Made by a program: the position numbers and the translations under genes
In this document: in pieces, positions 12,110 to 24,286 of the stretch
Layout: every line of letters begins with the position of its first letter
Position numbering within the stretch: position 1 is the first letter of the stretch
The notes under the pieces: generated by a model
Told to the model about the DNA's origin: nothing
What the model saw: only the letters and a program-made list of their open reading frames with translations
Database searches by the model: none
Source of the DNA: Paramacrobiotus metropolitanus
Lineage: Eukaryota > Tardigrada > Eutardigrada > Parachela > Macrobiotidae
NCBI RefSeq assembly: GCF_019649055.1
Contig: NW_026570230.1
Location: forward strand, 1,674,001-1,738,000
Length of the DNA: 64,000 bases
Direction: 5' to 3'

Positions 12110-13420
12110 ATAATTCTTTAAATTTCCATAGTGCACGTGCTGCGCTGCGGTTTTCAGCGAGCCATGTAGCGAAGAGGTTCTGTATTTAAATAAATTAAAG
12201 GTTTTTTAACCCTTAATTTATTCTAAAAATGGAAAAACCATTACGTATAATGGTTACTTGCAAATTTGCTATTCAAGTTGTTTGACGCAATGAATGTGCA
12301 AGGTGGTATGCAGTCCCCAGGGTTAATACCAACGCTGTTTTGATTCAGCATTCATTTATAAAAAAGTTTTGGTTTCTGTATGATTAACAAAGTTAGGCAC
12401 AATATACTCAGAAGAACCTTCTAAACATTTTGGCAAGTCGAGGGGCAATCAAAAGGCTCCTGTATTTTTGCTTTCCGAAGGTCAAACCCTGTCCGGCGCT
12501 AGTACAGATGTTAATAACCAGGTCAACGGTGGTGCATACGTTTCAATGTACTTTTTAAATGCTTTGGTATAACCATCTCTTACAATTTATGAGCGCAGTG
12601 ATACATTTTACCATGAAAAGATCCGCTAGCACGAGTGCAGCTTAAACTATCTGTAGAGACTGTACTCAACGATCCGGTCTCAAAAACATAGATGTTTGAG
12701 AACCAGACCGTTTGAAAATTGGCTTAAAATGTGTGCAATTGACATGGCTTGGGCAAATGCCGCTTCAGCAAATTAACGGCAGAAAACAAACCGAGAGGGA
12801 AAATAAAATTAATTAAATCGTTTTTGCATGGTGTGGATGCTTATGGACGATAGTTTCTTAATTTTTGCTGCCTTGCACATTTTATTGTAAAGATTGTTGT
12901 AATTTGTAATCAGGAAAGCAATTGTGGATTCTTCACATGTGCGATCACATGGTATAATAGGCATGAGTATGAAATGTCGGGTATAATGACGCCAGGTATA
13001 TGTATGTAACGCGCGTCATAAAACACGCGAAGAAACCGCAATTGCTTTCCTGATTACCACAATTCTGACGATAATTAAAAAGAGCCTGGCTTCAGAAGTT
13101 TAGAATCCAACGTCCACGATCACAGGAAATCTACCTAGCAAACGCGTTTAATAAATATTGTTTTCCCTCTCGATTTGCTTGCTGTCTTTAATTTATTGTC
13201 GTGACCTTTCTAAAAGGCCAGGTCATTTTAAATTACAGATTATCAAGTTAGCTACAAGGCCCCTGGAGATAGATTCCAGGAAACCGGTGGCGAAAGAGAA
13301 CAGAGCAGTTGACACGCACTAACTGTTGCTCCGGTTAATAACAGCCCGTATTTTTAGAACATATTAATTTTCTTATTGACTACACGCCCAGTAAACAGTT
13401 CTTTATTAAATTTTCTTTCA
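12110..13420. other. Intergenic region with a MITE-like inverted repeat
   Basis: No gene was recognised. The stretch holds a 152-bp segment with 22-bp inverted ends (12906-13057) and a short imperfect hairpin near 12675-12710 (CGGTCT ... AGACCG). Otherwise it is AT-rich spacer. Confidence 0.5.
12906..13057. mobile_element. MITE-like element with 22-bp terminal inverted repeats
   Basis: The left end GTAATCAGGAAAGCAATTGTGG (12906-12927) is the inverse complement of the right end at 13036-13057 with one mismatch. The 152-bp size, non-coding interior and inverted ends fit a miniature inverted-repeat element. A clear target-site duplication was not found. Confidence 0.45.
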
Positions 13421-13491
13421 TTAAAGTGTTAAAGTGATCAGTCTTGTTTCGCAGGTGTTTTGTTTAAAAAAGTTATGTGATGGCCACTTAC

Positions 13492-13755
13492 CAATTAAGA
13501 TCGTATCCCTATTGGCCACCAGTTCCTGCGTCTTGGATACCGAATTTCGCGGACACGATATCTCAAACAGCCAATCACGCACAACCAGAAAGCCGTACAT
13601 CGCCGAATGAAAAAAAACTGGACAAGGAGTATCAAACCGAGACAACAATCCCGACAATCTACAGTAGAGTAGAAAGCGCAGGAGCCGAGAAAGCGGAGAT
13701 GCGCAAGAGTTAGAAGGAGAGTCACAATTAGCTCACCGAATACGATCATTCGAGA
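13492..13755 (-). other. Possible exon of a multi-pass membrane protein (or antisense of a small ORF)
   Basis: On the minus strand a segment bounded by an acceptor-like CTTTAACAG and a strong GTAAGT donor (GT at 13491-13490) has hydrophobic stretches such as ELIVTLLLTLAHLRFL and CCLGLILLVQFFF. The hydrophobic reading ends in a TAA just before the donor. A second frame, entered at a run of eight T, gives FHSAMYGFLVVRDWLFE, which faintly recalls the end of TM7 and helix 8 of a rhodopsin-like receptor. The plus strand has a competing 77-codon frame at 13480-13713 (MATYQLRSYPYWPP...). I cannot decide which strand, if either, is coding. Confidence 0.25.
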
Positions 13756-14105
13756 CTGTTAAAGCGTAAACCGACAAACGATTCTTTGTCTTTTATTCAA
13801 AACTTCCTTGGTTGCCATTATTTGTCAGTCACCTCGTCGGAAATAGTTATGCTAGTCGTTAGGTAACGAAGGTACTGATAAGTCTGGCTTGGAATTAAAA
13901 ATGCACTTGTCGAGTTTTTGTCGACACAGTGGACTCAAGTCGGCATTTGTTTGTTGACATCAGCGTGACTCGACACCCCGAGTGGTCTGCGCCGTACTCT
14001 CGCCCGTATACAAGCCGCGACAGTGACCAGGCATCCGTCGTGCCTTCTTGACTTCCATTGCTGAGTCCATCTGGGTAGCCGTTGCGTGTATCATGATTTG
14101 CACTT

Positions 14106-14478
14106 ACTGTTTACGAGAAGCACTCAACACGGTGACAATAACAGTTAACAAACCGATACATACTCGGGAAAATACGCCGATACTGTCACTGCGCATTATG
14201 CAGAAAGAACTTGTATTTTCGCCATCGAATATAATATACAGCACTGCAGGGATGTAGGAAACAAAGGTCTTCGGTACGTGAAGGAAATGTAGAACAAGCC
14301 GGGTGCCAATTGAAGCAAAAAACCGGAAAAGAAGGGAACATGATGGTGAGGTTCGCTCCAGTTTCCGAAACCAAACAGGCCGTTCATGTGATTTTCTTAA
14401 ACGTACCAGCCCAACACTACATCCATATGTATACACCATGAGATCACAGGCCGAACAATCGGAAGCCGAAGTAGGCAC
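14106..14478 (-). other. Possible decayed membrane-receptor exon
   Basis: A minus-strand frame carries VSYIPAVLYIIFDG, a loop with a cysteine (SSFCIMRSDS), then VFSRVCIGLLTVIVTVLSASRKQ, directly followed by a consensus GTAAGT donor. The order hydrophobic, Cys loop, hydrophobic, basic end is reminiscent of TM4-loop-TM5 of a rhodopsin-type GPCR. An adjacent frame (FLLQLAPGLFYISFTYRRP) would need a frameshift to join. No DRY or NPxxY motif was seen, so the assignment is weak; it may be a pseudogene or chance. Confidence 0.25.
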
Positions 14479-14499
14479 ATTTCAGGACTTTGCATTTTG

Positions 14500-17400
14500 T
14501 GCTGAGATTAACCGCCCAGTGTCGCCTATGACGTTTTAACGCAAAAAGGCATGTTGTACTGGTTGAATACTTGGTGTGGATTATTATACATATTTGGTTT
14601 GATTGAACAGTCGAAGCACAGTCTGATATATATGCATATATACATATGTGCAATATATTATACTCCACTTAATTATGATAAGGTCACTACACATGTTTTG
14701 CCGCTGATATTGTGGTTCTTCGTTCATTTAATTCCCGGCGGTTTACTACAGAATTCCTGCCAGACTTTTTATCTATATCGTACCTATGTTCAGACTACAG
14801 AAATGAAGCAAAATGGAATACAACCGGGTCGGTAGTCGCAAATTTACAATCGCTGTAATAAATTATACATTAAAACATCTTTTCGATCCAAAACAGAGCC
14901 TACAAAGACATATATTACTGTGTGAATATCAAGAATTTAACAGCGAAGCAAATATTTATCAAAAAGTTGGGCATGCGCGAAATCGGTTGCGGAAGAATTC
15001 GACCTCGAGCGACAATGGCGGAGTTGAATGGGCGCACGCACCGGGCATTGTGGAGAAATGATTTTTCCCCGTACCGTGTATCGTTTAATCTTTTTCACTC
15101 CCCTCCATAGTATGCGCACGATAATAGGGTCAATACAGCGGTACCGCTGCCGGCTCTGATCTAACGAGCGGTTCACGTGGTGCCAACTGCGTCACCGGCG
15201 TTTATGCGCAGCCATCCGGCATCCGCCGCACAATTAATAAATGGGAATATAGAAAACTCCGAGAGAGAGAGCAAAAACATGAAAACATAACAATGGAGCA
15301 ATATGCTAGCTGGCCGCCATAGTCATATAGGATAGAGCGATAATTTGTCACAAAACACCGTATACACCGCTTCCTCCCGTGGAAAAAGCGGCAAGCGGAA
15401 AGAGATTTGTCCGGGAGAGAGCGCAGTGCGCGAGCGCGTCCCATTTTTTAACGATAATGTTGCCGGCTGCGCGCGTCGTATATTGTCAAGTTGAATCTGG
15501 GAAGCACTTGATCAATTTTGGTCGGTTGCCGTACTGCAGGGAGACGCGCCGGCGGATGGTGATGAGTAATCACAATCGGACGAATCGGTCCTGGACATGC
15601 TTTTATCATCACTCATCTGGAAAAAAACACAGACGATGAACGCAATGACTTTGAATGCGCATTAAATACCGGTTGGCAACAACAAGTTGGATCGTGTACG
15701 AGTACATATGTGCGTATACTTTCACGTGATAGTGCATGATTAATTATTGGTAATTTCCCCACTATTACGCAGTTGCTGTCCAACACGCCAGCTCGCTACA
15801 CGCCAATCGTCCGGAATGGACAGATTAACTTGATTACGGCCCGGCGACATTATTAGCTTCGTCGGAACTGATGCTTTATGGGAAAATTGGGATTAATGAG
15901 CGACATGGCTCGTTACTCTTCTGTAAGGCGCAGCACCGAGCTCTGTACAAATGTACGCTTCAACTACCGTAATCAAACAATTTTTAGCGGATTTTCTAGA
16001 AATTCCGACCGCATAATGCAGCTAATCAGATGTAGAACGGTGTGGGTAGCGAGAATTTAAAGGTCATGCAAAAACCAGCTTACACAGATTATACCATATT
16101 AAAACTTATTACGTAGATAAATTTATCTGCAATCGGTGCATAATACAGGGTACCCTGCAGTGGTCGAGGTGTGCTTAATTTTAACCAAAATGTGGTTTAT
16201 AATATCGTCACAGGTCATATGGTAAAAGCAGAGAACTGTCGTCAGGACTGCGTATTGCAAGAAACTGGAAAAATCTTTGCATTAAGCACAAAAACAACTG
16301 TGGGCTGAATACAGTTTACGGGACTTTGTTTCTTCCACATAAGCACACTGGTATTCTTTTTTGTTTATACGGGCAGAGATACGGCCTCCGATCCAGGTGA
16401 CCGTACATACTGTAACAAATGATGCAATTTGTGTAAGTATAATTAGAGACGCCATCCGGTGCTCTTGGCAGTTGGCAGTATACATCTTACATAAAAATTA
16501 TTTTTTTACGTTTTGTTATTTTGTTAATTTAAAAAGATTACTATCTTTTTAGAGAAACGTAAGATCGAAGCGACACATTCAGTATTTCTAAGCGCTAAAC
16601 GTTTGATAAAGGTCAGCACCATTTAGACACTTCCGCCCTTGTTTCTGACCATTTGGAAACGTAAAATCCCTGCGGTTTCAGAGAATTATTCTCTGCCTTC
16701 GTGCAGCCTAAAAGTAATTAGAATTTTAAAAAAGCCCTGACTTGTGGGCATCGGTTATGGCGCAGTCAGCGCAATTAAGGCACTACTCCGCAAATGTGCG
16801 AGATTGAGCAAACGAAGATCTGGAACTGCTTTTGAGTAATTAAAAATATCGAACAGTATACAGCCATAGAAAAGTACGACAAAATACAATACGAAGCACA
16901 TTAAAAATGTACATCTATTGAAAATTCTGCAGAAGTACTTTTAAATGGATGAATACAGCAGATTTTGTGTGTTTATCCTTGAAGGGATTAATTTCTTAGC
17001 ATCACAAGAGAAAAATAGGAAGAATACTTTTTAATTTCCGGGATCAGATTCGGGGAAGTGGAAAGAAAATTCAGTGTCTAAGCGCTATGTCAAAGCTCTC
17101 CGTAGTCAGATATCAAAAGAGCCCAGTTGAGTTCCTGGGAGCTTAGTGGACATATTTCAGTGTTGAATATCGCTGCGGAAATGCAAGCCGCCGCGGAGCA
17201 TATCGGTTTCCCAGTGAGTTGAATGAACAGCAACCCTGGAGCGGCATTCATATCTCCTAATTCATGATCCTTATAATAATTAAGGAAGAAGTTCAAGTAG
17301 CATGTCTAGCGCTTCTTTTCCGGATCTTACACTGTATAAGGCCATGCGAGAACTGTGCAAAAAAATATTTGATCGCCATGACATAATTACGTATTGGATT

Positions 17401-19474
17401 GTGTTCAGGCCATATGCCGGCATTTTGCTCTAAATCTCTACTTTACATGTACAAAAATTTGAAAAATCCAAGTTGTACCATAAGGCATTATGCGCCTCGT
17501 ATTTTTGCGTTCACAAAGCTTTACTGTTAGACGATATGGGCGTGAACTGACAGCTCTACGACTTAAACAATTAAACGTCGAAAACATTAATTTACATTCT
17601 TTGTATAAAGTAAAGTCGTTATGGAGAGGCCGCATTTTGATAGAGACAGCAAAGCGACTGCATACCGTCCACAGCAACTCGCGATAAATTTAGTAATCGC
17701 GGATTCATATCAAATAAATATCAAAGATTTTATGTGGTTCTTCTTTGTAAATTATGGATTCCAAATCACTAAACACAGTTAAGGGAAGACATTCAAGACA
17801 GTCACAATTTTCTATTTAACGTCGAAATACTTGAATCTGTAATTGTAAACATTTCTCTGTGCTCGATATATTGTCCATCACTCGTAATTAATCCATGCTG
17901 ACATCTTACGATTAGAACGGAGAATGCTACCACCCGAAATCGATTGTTTATTATTTACGCAAGCGTACGTGGTACTTTGCGGCTATACTAAATTTTATTT
18001 TTAAATTCATAGCTGCGCGCATTGCGACTATGCTGGTCAGTGAATCCCTTTCATATGTTACTAAACTGTTAATTAACAGAAGGAAAACCCTTTAATAATT
18101 ATCTTGTTTAAGCACAAAGCTAACAACAAGTACTAGAACAAATTTCATAATGAAGTAAAATTCATTAATTAACATATAATGATCGGTGTGCTCTTAAATT
18201 TTTGTAAAAGAACGAATATACCTAATTTTCATCTGTTTAAAGAACAATAATGTTTACAATATTATGGCAGATATATGTAGATGTTCGTAAAATTATGTGT
18301 TTACGCAGCACTATATAGGTTTACTTTGGTTTGTCAATACAATACGGAATGCATATACAGATAGATATTTATCGCTTCTGTTGACAGATAATTACATGGC
18401 GTATATTCTTTTGTATGAGTACATATCTTTCATGCATCTTGGTGCAAGTGTGCGTAAATGCAGGCAACTATCCTGGATGCGACGACTGATTTCGCATAAA
18501 CAGAAGATGCAGTAATCAGTGCACTTCATGGAAAGACATAAATTCGCTATATTATCGTATTTGCCTGACAAGCTACGGTATGATTAAATTAATTAAAAAT
18601 TGTGGGCATTTTGGAGCGTGGCGAGAGATTATACATCTGCGGGCATCGCGTGACATTGCCATGAAATTCTCACAATTATACGTGCATGCCGTTGTGAAAG
18701 GATACGCTGGAGTATGGAAGGGGATTTTAAAAATAGTCGCAACTAGCGCGGGCAACCTTGGATTGCTGCAACCGAGGATAAGGATGCGGCAACGCGATGA
18801 GCCGCACGGACATAATCACTGCATAAGAGTCATCATGGAGAATGTTCTATTAAGCATAACCATGTTGGCATGTGTAATTTATTTTTCCACAGATCTCCGC
18901 CGCTTCCGTACACGATGCAGTATATAGATCGCACCATGCACTGACGAATTCCTTAGGATAGTTCAAGGTTAAATATGCACAAGCGCATTTAACCATGCGG
19001 TTTGTGTAAGTTGTCCATGAGAAAATAAACAGTTTAGATCACTCAAAAATTAGCCAAAGTCCGCTGCTCTATTTCCCTGTCTACGCAGTATTGTAGACAA
19101 ATTAATACTCTGAAAATTAAATGAAGAACCGATCGCGAACTGTTCGAGTACTCGTTGCGTCTGCATAGGTTAGTAAAACAAAAAGTCAAAATAGGCATTA
19201 ATTAAGTTTGCAGGGGACTAATTTACACTCGCGTTGCTAACTGCAGTGCAAATACAGCTAATAAGTATGCACATCTCTGTTTACCATCAAAAATACGAAA
19301 AACCTTCGGAGTAATGTAATTAGCGCTGATTCAGCGTCCACACGTACTGCAAGAGCACTACCAGCTGCAGAAAACTGTTAATTATTACGAGCATTCCGCA
19401 ATACACAAACGGTACATGCGGCGCACACACAGGCAGTGTGCGCGATTCAATACACGTACATAATATGTGTTTAC
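14500..19474. other. Long stretch without a recognised gene
   Basis: Mixed AT-rich spacer with GC-richer patches near 14980-15110, 15160-15620 and 18600-18830. A minus-strand frame at 16282-16485 has one hydrophobic segment (MASLIILTQIASFVTVCTVTW) but no clear family. If the first exon at 19475-19648 belongs to a real gene, its remaining exons should lie in this interval; I could not find them. Confidence 0.4.
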
Positions 19475-19648
19475 CTGGCCGTCTTGTTTATCTCTGAAGA
19501 CGAACTTCTTCCGCTTGGATTTCTGCTGATCAATGATCATCTGCAGGACATCGTTCTCCGCCTCCACTGCGTCCTTCTTCGTCGGCACCGGCTCCGAGAT
19601 GGGCTCCTCCGTCACCTGAATCACCGGGATCGCTGCATCGGTCGTCAT
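19475..19648 (-). CDS. First coding exon of an unidentified gene
   Basis: An ATG at 19648 opens exactly 58 codons ending at GACGGCCAG before a GTAAAC donor, leaving phase 0. The peptide begins MTTDAAIPVIQVTEEPISEP, is acidic and disordered at first, then becomes helical and basic (KSKRKKFVFRDKQDGQ). Codon use is GC-rich, like the housekeeping genes in this window, and unlike the surrounding DNA. This looks like the cytoplasmic N-terminal segment of a larger protein. I do not recognise the family. The next exon should lie to the left but was not identified, so the gene is incomplete as described. A GC-rich stretch at about 19990-20080 could be its promoter region. Confidence 0.45.
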
Positions 19649-21716
19649 GGTCCCCCGTTCGTGACCTTTCACATGGACGGACTACAGACCAGTCAAAAAC
19701 CAATGCTAACTCAACCTCGATCAGAAGCCTTATTTTCAGAAAATTAAATGTAACATGCACAATGATATTTTAACCAGATCGGACTACCGTGGTAGTGTAA
19801 TATTAACGAGGCAATTACACGATCATACTCGCATTATAATACAACGATATAAGTTGGCTCTGATCACGCAGGCAGTACATGTGCATGTGCAACCGGATAA
19901 GACACACACGCCACTATCGCCAAAATGCCTTTTAAAAATGCAACATTAACAGTACCACCGCGACAGCAATCCTTCCTGGCTTTTAAATATTATAAGCCGC
20001 AGCCGCTCGCGCTCCGCTTTAAAGCGTTGCCGCGATGCCGCCGCCGTGCGACGCAGCAGGGCCCAGCGCAAAGGTCGAGAGAGATAGTTACGTACGTCAA
20101 TCAAATTAGCGAGAAGGACGAATAAAACCGTATGCTATACTGCACCGCCACGGGATTAATGTGGCGCACAACGGAAATCCCTGTTGCAATTAGTGGCAAC
20201 ACTGGGCTTTGTGTGTTTAGCTCGATGCTCGCTATGGACGCGGCGCGCAGGAAACACATGGGACAGCGTTTCCGCCCACGTTGACCGGGCTTAATTGTCA
20301 GAGAGTAACCGGTGCTGTTAAGGGATTGTCAATGCTAATTGATTTTTTAATATGTTAAAAGAATCCGGCCTTTGTATGCAAGGCGGCGACTTCTCCGGCT
20401 GAACCGACTCTATCTAATGTATTGTACTCTGTAGTAATATAAATATATCGCGGCACTTTGCACAAGTATATATGCCTCTGATTTGCCACGTTTATATTGG
20501 AAACACCTATCAGTTCAACATTGTGTAAAACCAGATGTTCTGATTTTGTCTTCTCGTAAAGAATAATTAATCTTTACACGTTCTGCGGATAAATAAAGCA
20601 AAAAAAAAAGAAAAATTATCGCTTGAGGTAATACATAAATATTAAAACAAACATTTGTTGTTGACTGGAAGATCAGGTGATCCAATAAATTGCACTAACG
20701 GCAGTTGTTCGTGGTGATATGGCGTATATGAAACTTTTTCCGAACTGGTTGTACAAATATTATATACTCGAATTCATTCTGGAATTTCTTGTTTCAGTTA
20801 TCATTTTAAGTTTTTCTTAACCCTATGACGAGGTTCAAATACAGCGGCGGATAAATTTATTACTACGTACATACATGATGCATCCATAAAAATTTATTGC
20901 GTTTTACGAATTACAGGAAAATTACTTGTTGTATCAAACATATAATAAGGATTAAACGTAGTTACGTCATGCACTAACAACAATACCCGCATTCTACGTC
21001 ATTTTAATTGACATTAGACGCGAACAGCGTCTTCCTGAAAATGCGGTTGACCTCACAATCAAATGCAATAAGCAAAATTACTCTAATATAAGATTTCACC
21101 TGCTTATAAGTAAATTACTACCAATTTCACCCTTATCTGCGACTATATCCGCATAATCATCGACAAATTACAAATTGAATTATCCCGGACATTTTTAAAT
21201 TTTAATCTTAGAAAGTAGTTATAAATGAAAGTAGTTATAAATGCGTAGGAGATGGAAAATATCACGCGCATTATGACATGCATAAATAGTTGTGTGTCGT
21301 GGTCACCGTATAATTCACATCGCCATTTTACGTAGAAATTCCAAAGACTGAAATAACGAGCGTCAAGGTAAAAATTGTATATTGATTGGCGATTTGGCGT
21401 TATACCGGTTATAAAGAGCGGAGTTGCCGGAATATCACCTGCCATAATAACAGTAGGGGATGCATTAATTTGATCACAGAAGCGCACCTGGACGCCCATA
21501 CAACAAGTCCGATTTAACTAGACCATTCACACACGTCACCGATAAATTTAGAACTTGAAAACTAACTGGTAAGTAGCTGATTATAAATACACACGCACAA
21601 TATGTGTAAGATATTGCATTACAGATATCATTATGCGGTATGCAGCGCGCGAGGATGAATCGCACAACAATGGACACCACACCACACTTCCGCATTTACT
21701 GCATAGAAGTGTGCAT

Positions 21717-21743
21717 ACAAGACCAAAGCCGCTTTGGTCTTGT
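21717..21743. repeat. Short perfect hairpin, 13-bp arms
   Basis: ACAAGACCAAAGC and its inverse complement are separated by one base. Confidence 0.8.
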
Positions 21744-21967
21744 TAAATAACGATGAATTAATACTTAAGAAGGATTAATTCAAAGTGTTTTCTACTAATT
21801 CTTGTTTAATTTGTATTTATTTACTTGTACCGTTGTACGCACTTCTTTTGTACTTTCTACTTTTGTAATGCATTTCGCAAAACAACTGAACTGCATGCGG
21901 AAAGTACAGATACTGAGATATATTCGTATGTATCATAATAAAATATATTATATACCAGTAAGCAATA

Positions 21968-22028
21968 ATGCAGGAATTAATTAAACGGCAAGTTTATGCA
22001 TAACTTGCCGTTTAATTAATTCCTGCAT
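21968..22028. repeat. Perfect inverted repeat, 27-bp arms
   Basis: Arms at 21968-21994 and 22002-22028 are perfect inverse complements around a 7-nt loop (TATGCAT). Flanking AAGCAAT and TTGCTT extend it imperfectly. Confidence 0.9.
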
Positions 22029-23615
22029 TTTTGCTTAATCGTCACAAACTGTAGTTTGTTGTCGAAATGATCATTTTCGATTTTTGTTCAAGCATGAGGT
22101 TGATTTTTAGGGTACCGTTTTCTACCAAAAAGCTCTAATTTCCTGAAAAGTTAACGCACGGTAAGTCGTTTGTATTGCGTGCCGGCGGCTCTCCAGCAAG
22201 AATGGCACAGCCAAGGTGGCACAGCCATCCGTTATAACGTCAAGAATCTGAACAATGGTACGGAAGTACAACCGCATAAGGGACTTAGGGTTACCTAGCC
22301 AAACCAAAGTCGCCCCTTGTCCAGGGAAGTTGAGCGTAAATAATGAGAAATAATTTTTCCTTGTGGCGTCAAAAACGGCACAGCTCATCCTTCAATTCAT
22401 GGCCATGGTCCGAAGTCCGAACAGCATTTCGCAATATTTGTTTCCCGGTTTTCAGAAAAAAACACAACAATACTAACAATACTATCGCGATCATATATAT
22501 ATACGTGCGAGTGTATGGCAGTATGCTCCATAATCTTAAATCTTCCTTAAACCCGTCCCGAAATAAAATTGGGTAAAGGATCCGAATACCACCTTTTACT
22601 ACATTTGGCATATGTACTACATCTTATGCCGTTTTTTAGACTCCTAATGTCACCTTAATTTGCTACACCACTTTTGACTCCGCATATCATCATTTGATTT
22701 AATTTATTTAAAAACGTACATTTTGTTCTCTTTAAAGCAAAATATTTTGAATTTTAAACGCTAAAAATGTTTTGCCGGCAGTTTTCGAACACTGCTGTTA
22801 TTACTGTGCTGCTGTGTACAGTCAAAATTGTGTGTACTACAGTACAAGTAAATTACGCACTTTACCTTTTTTTAATACTACCTTCGTTGCACAGATTTGA
22901 AACGTAAAAAGGCGATAAATGAAATTCTTGCGATCAGCTAATTTAAACACGAAATATTTGTACATTCTTCGTTCTGTCTTTGCAATCGACTGCACCCAGG
23001 AGTCCAGGACAGACACGGCCGGATACTGATTTCTTCATTGAATTTCCATATTGAAATAATTTGGATCAGGATACTGATTTGTACGAATATTTGTTTGGTT
23101 ATCATACCCGTATTTCATAACTTTAAGATTCTTGAACCAAATTATAAGATATCGTAAGAGCATTTTGGAACTTATTATTTAATATAAAGCTGTGCTTCAA
23201 CACTACAGTCTATCTGTACATAGGGTATGTCACGATAAGTGCTTCACTGCTTACCGTTAAAATACATAATCTAAACACCAGATTTGGATTTCGCCAGCAC
23301 ATTCAACAATGTTCACCTACAAAAGTCACAGCTAGAAAGTTAATTATCAAAGACTTCCAGGTTCTCATATACTTCTCATATATTCTCATATATTAATTTA
23401 GTTTATACTGGTATACGAGTAGACTCCAAAGGTCAAAATCGGGGGAGCGCAATTTGAGCTAGCACATGTGGCATTGTTTATACTAAATAGCGTCAATAGA
23501 TTGTACCACGAATGTTAAATACCATATTATATTAATTTTGATTTTATATTTTATATTCAATTACAGTGTTTAAATAGTTTATGAACTATGTGCGGTATGA
23601 AACGCGGATGAGCTT

Positions 23616-23668
23616 TGTATCTATACTTACAGATACGATACTGTATCGTATCTGTAAGTATAGATACA
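23616..23668. repeat. Perfect inverted repeat, 25-bp arms
   Basis: Arms 23616-23640 and 23644-23668 match perfectly around a 3-nt loop (CTG). The arm contains CTATACTTACAGATACGATA. Confidence 0.9.
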
Positions 23669-24120
23669 GTACGAGACTACGATTACTGTAGTATGCAATA
23701 CCCTCGATCTCGTGCTAGATTATAGTTGACAAGAAGTTTTCATTTAGATTTAGAAGTTAACATTCATCGCTGTTATCTGGGAAACTGACTAACCATAAAG
23801 TAGCAATTAAATACGATTTAGATAACTACGTCATATAATGATGTAATGATGTCTTATTGCTGTCATCACAGGAGTAAGATGGAATAATATACGCTGCTTT
23901 TCAAAAAAATATAAATATGTTTTTTTCATTATATGCAAACGACGATCACGCAGGTTATCTATTTTGGCATTGCATAATCATATAAATGCAAGTACGCCAA
24001 TTACGTACTATAATTATCTATACTTTTTTAACAGTGAACCGATTTATATGGTACACGCTGTTGTACACTGTACATAAATGTTAAAAAAGAACAGTATTAG
24101 TACTTATTATAAATCGAAAG

Positions 24121-24160
24121 ACAGTCTAGTATTCGGAGCTAATACCGAATACTAGACTGT
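24121..24160. repeat. Perfect inverted repeat, 16-bp arms
   Basis: ACAGTCTAGTATTCGG at 24121-24136 is mirrored at 24145-24160 with an 8-nt loop. Confidence 0.9.
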
Positions 24161-24196
24161 TATCTATACTTTGTGTTTTTTATATGTGATTACCGT

Positions 24197-24286
24197 GTTT
24201 TTGCCATTAATTTGCACTATTAATTAATTTGCCATTAATTTGCACTATTAATTAATTAATGTTTTTGCCATTAATTTGCACTATTG
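24197..24286. repeat. Short tandem repeat, three copies
   Basis: Three tandem copies of a unit of about 30 bp built on GCCATTAATTTGCACTATT, separated by TAATTAATT spacers. Confidence 0.75.

Noticed and set aside
22122-22611. Two minus-strand frames with one hydrophobic helix
   Set aside because: They lie in different frames, show no recognised motif and no clear splice sites; kept only as a remark in the non-coding interval.
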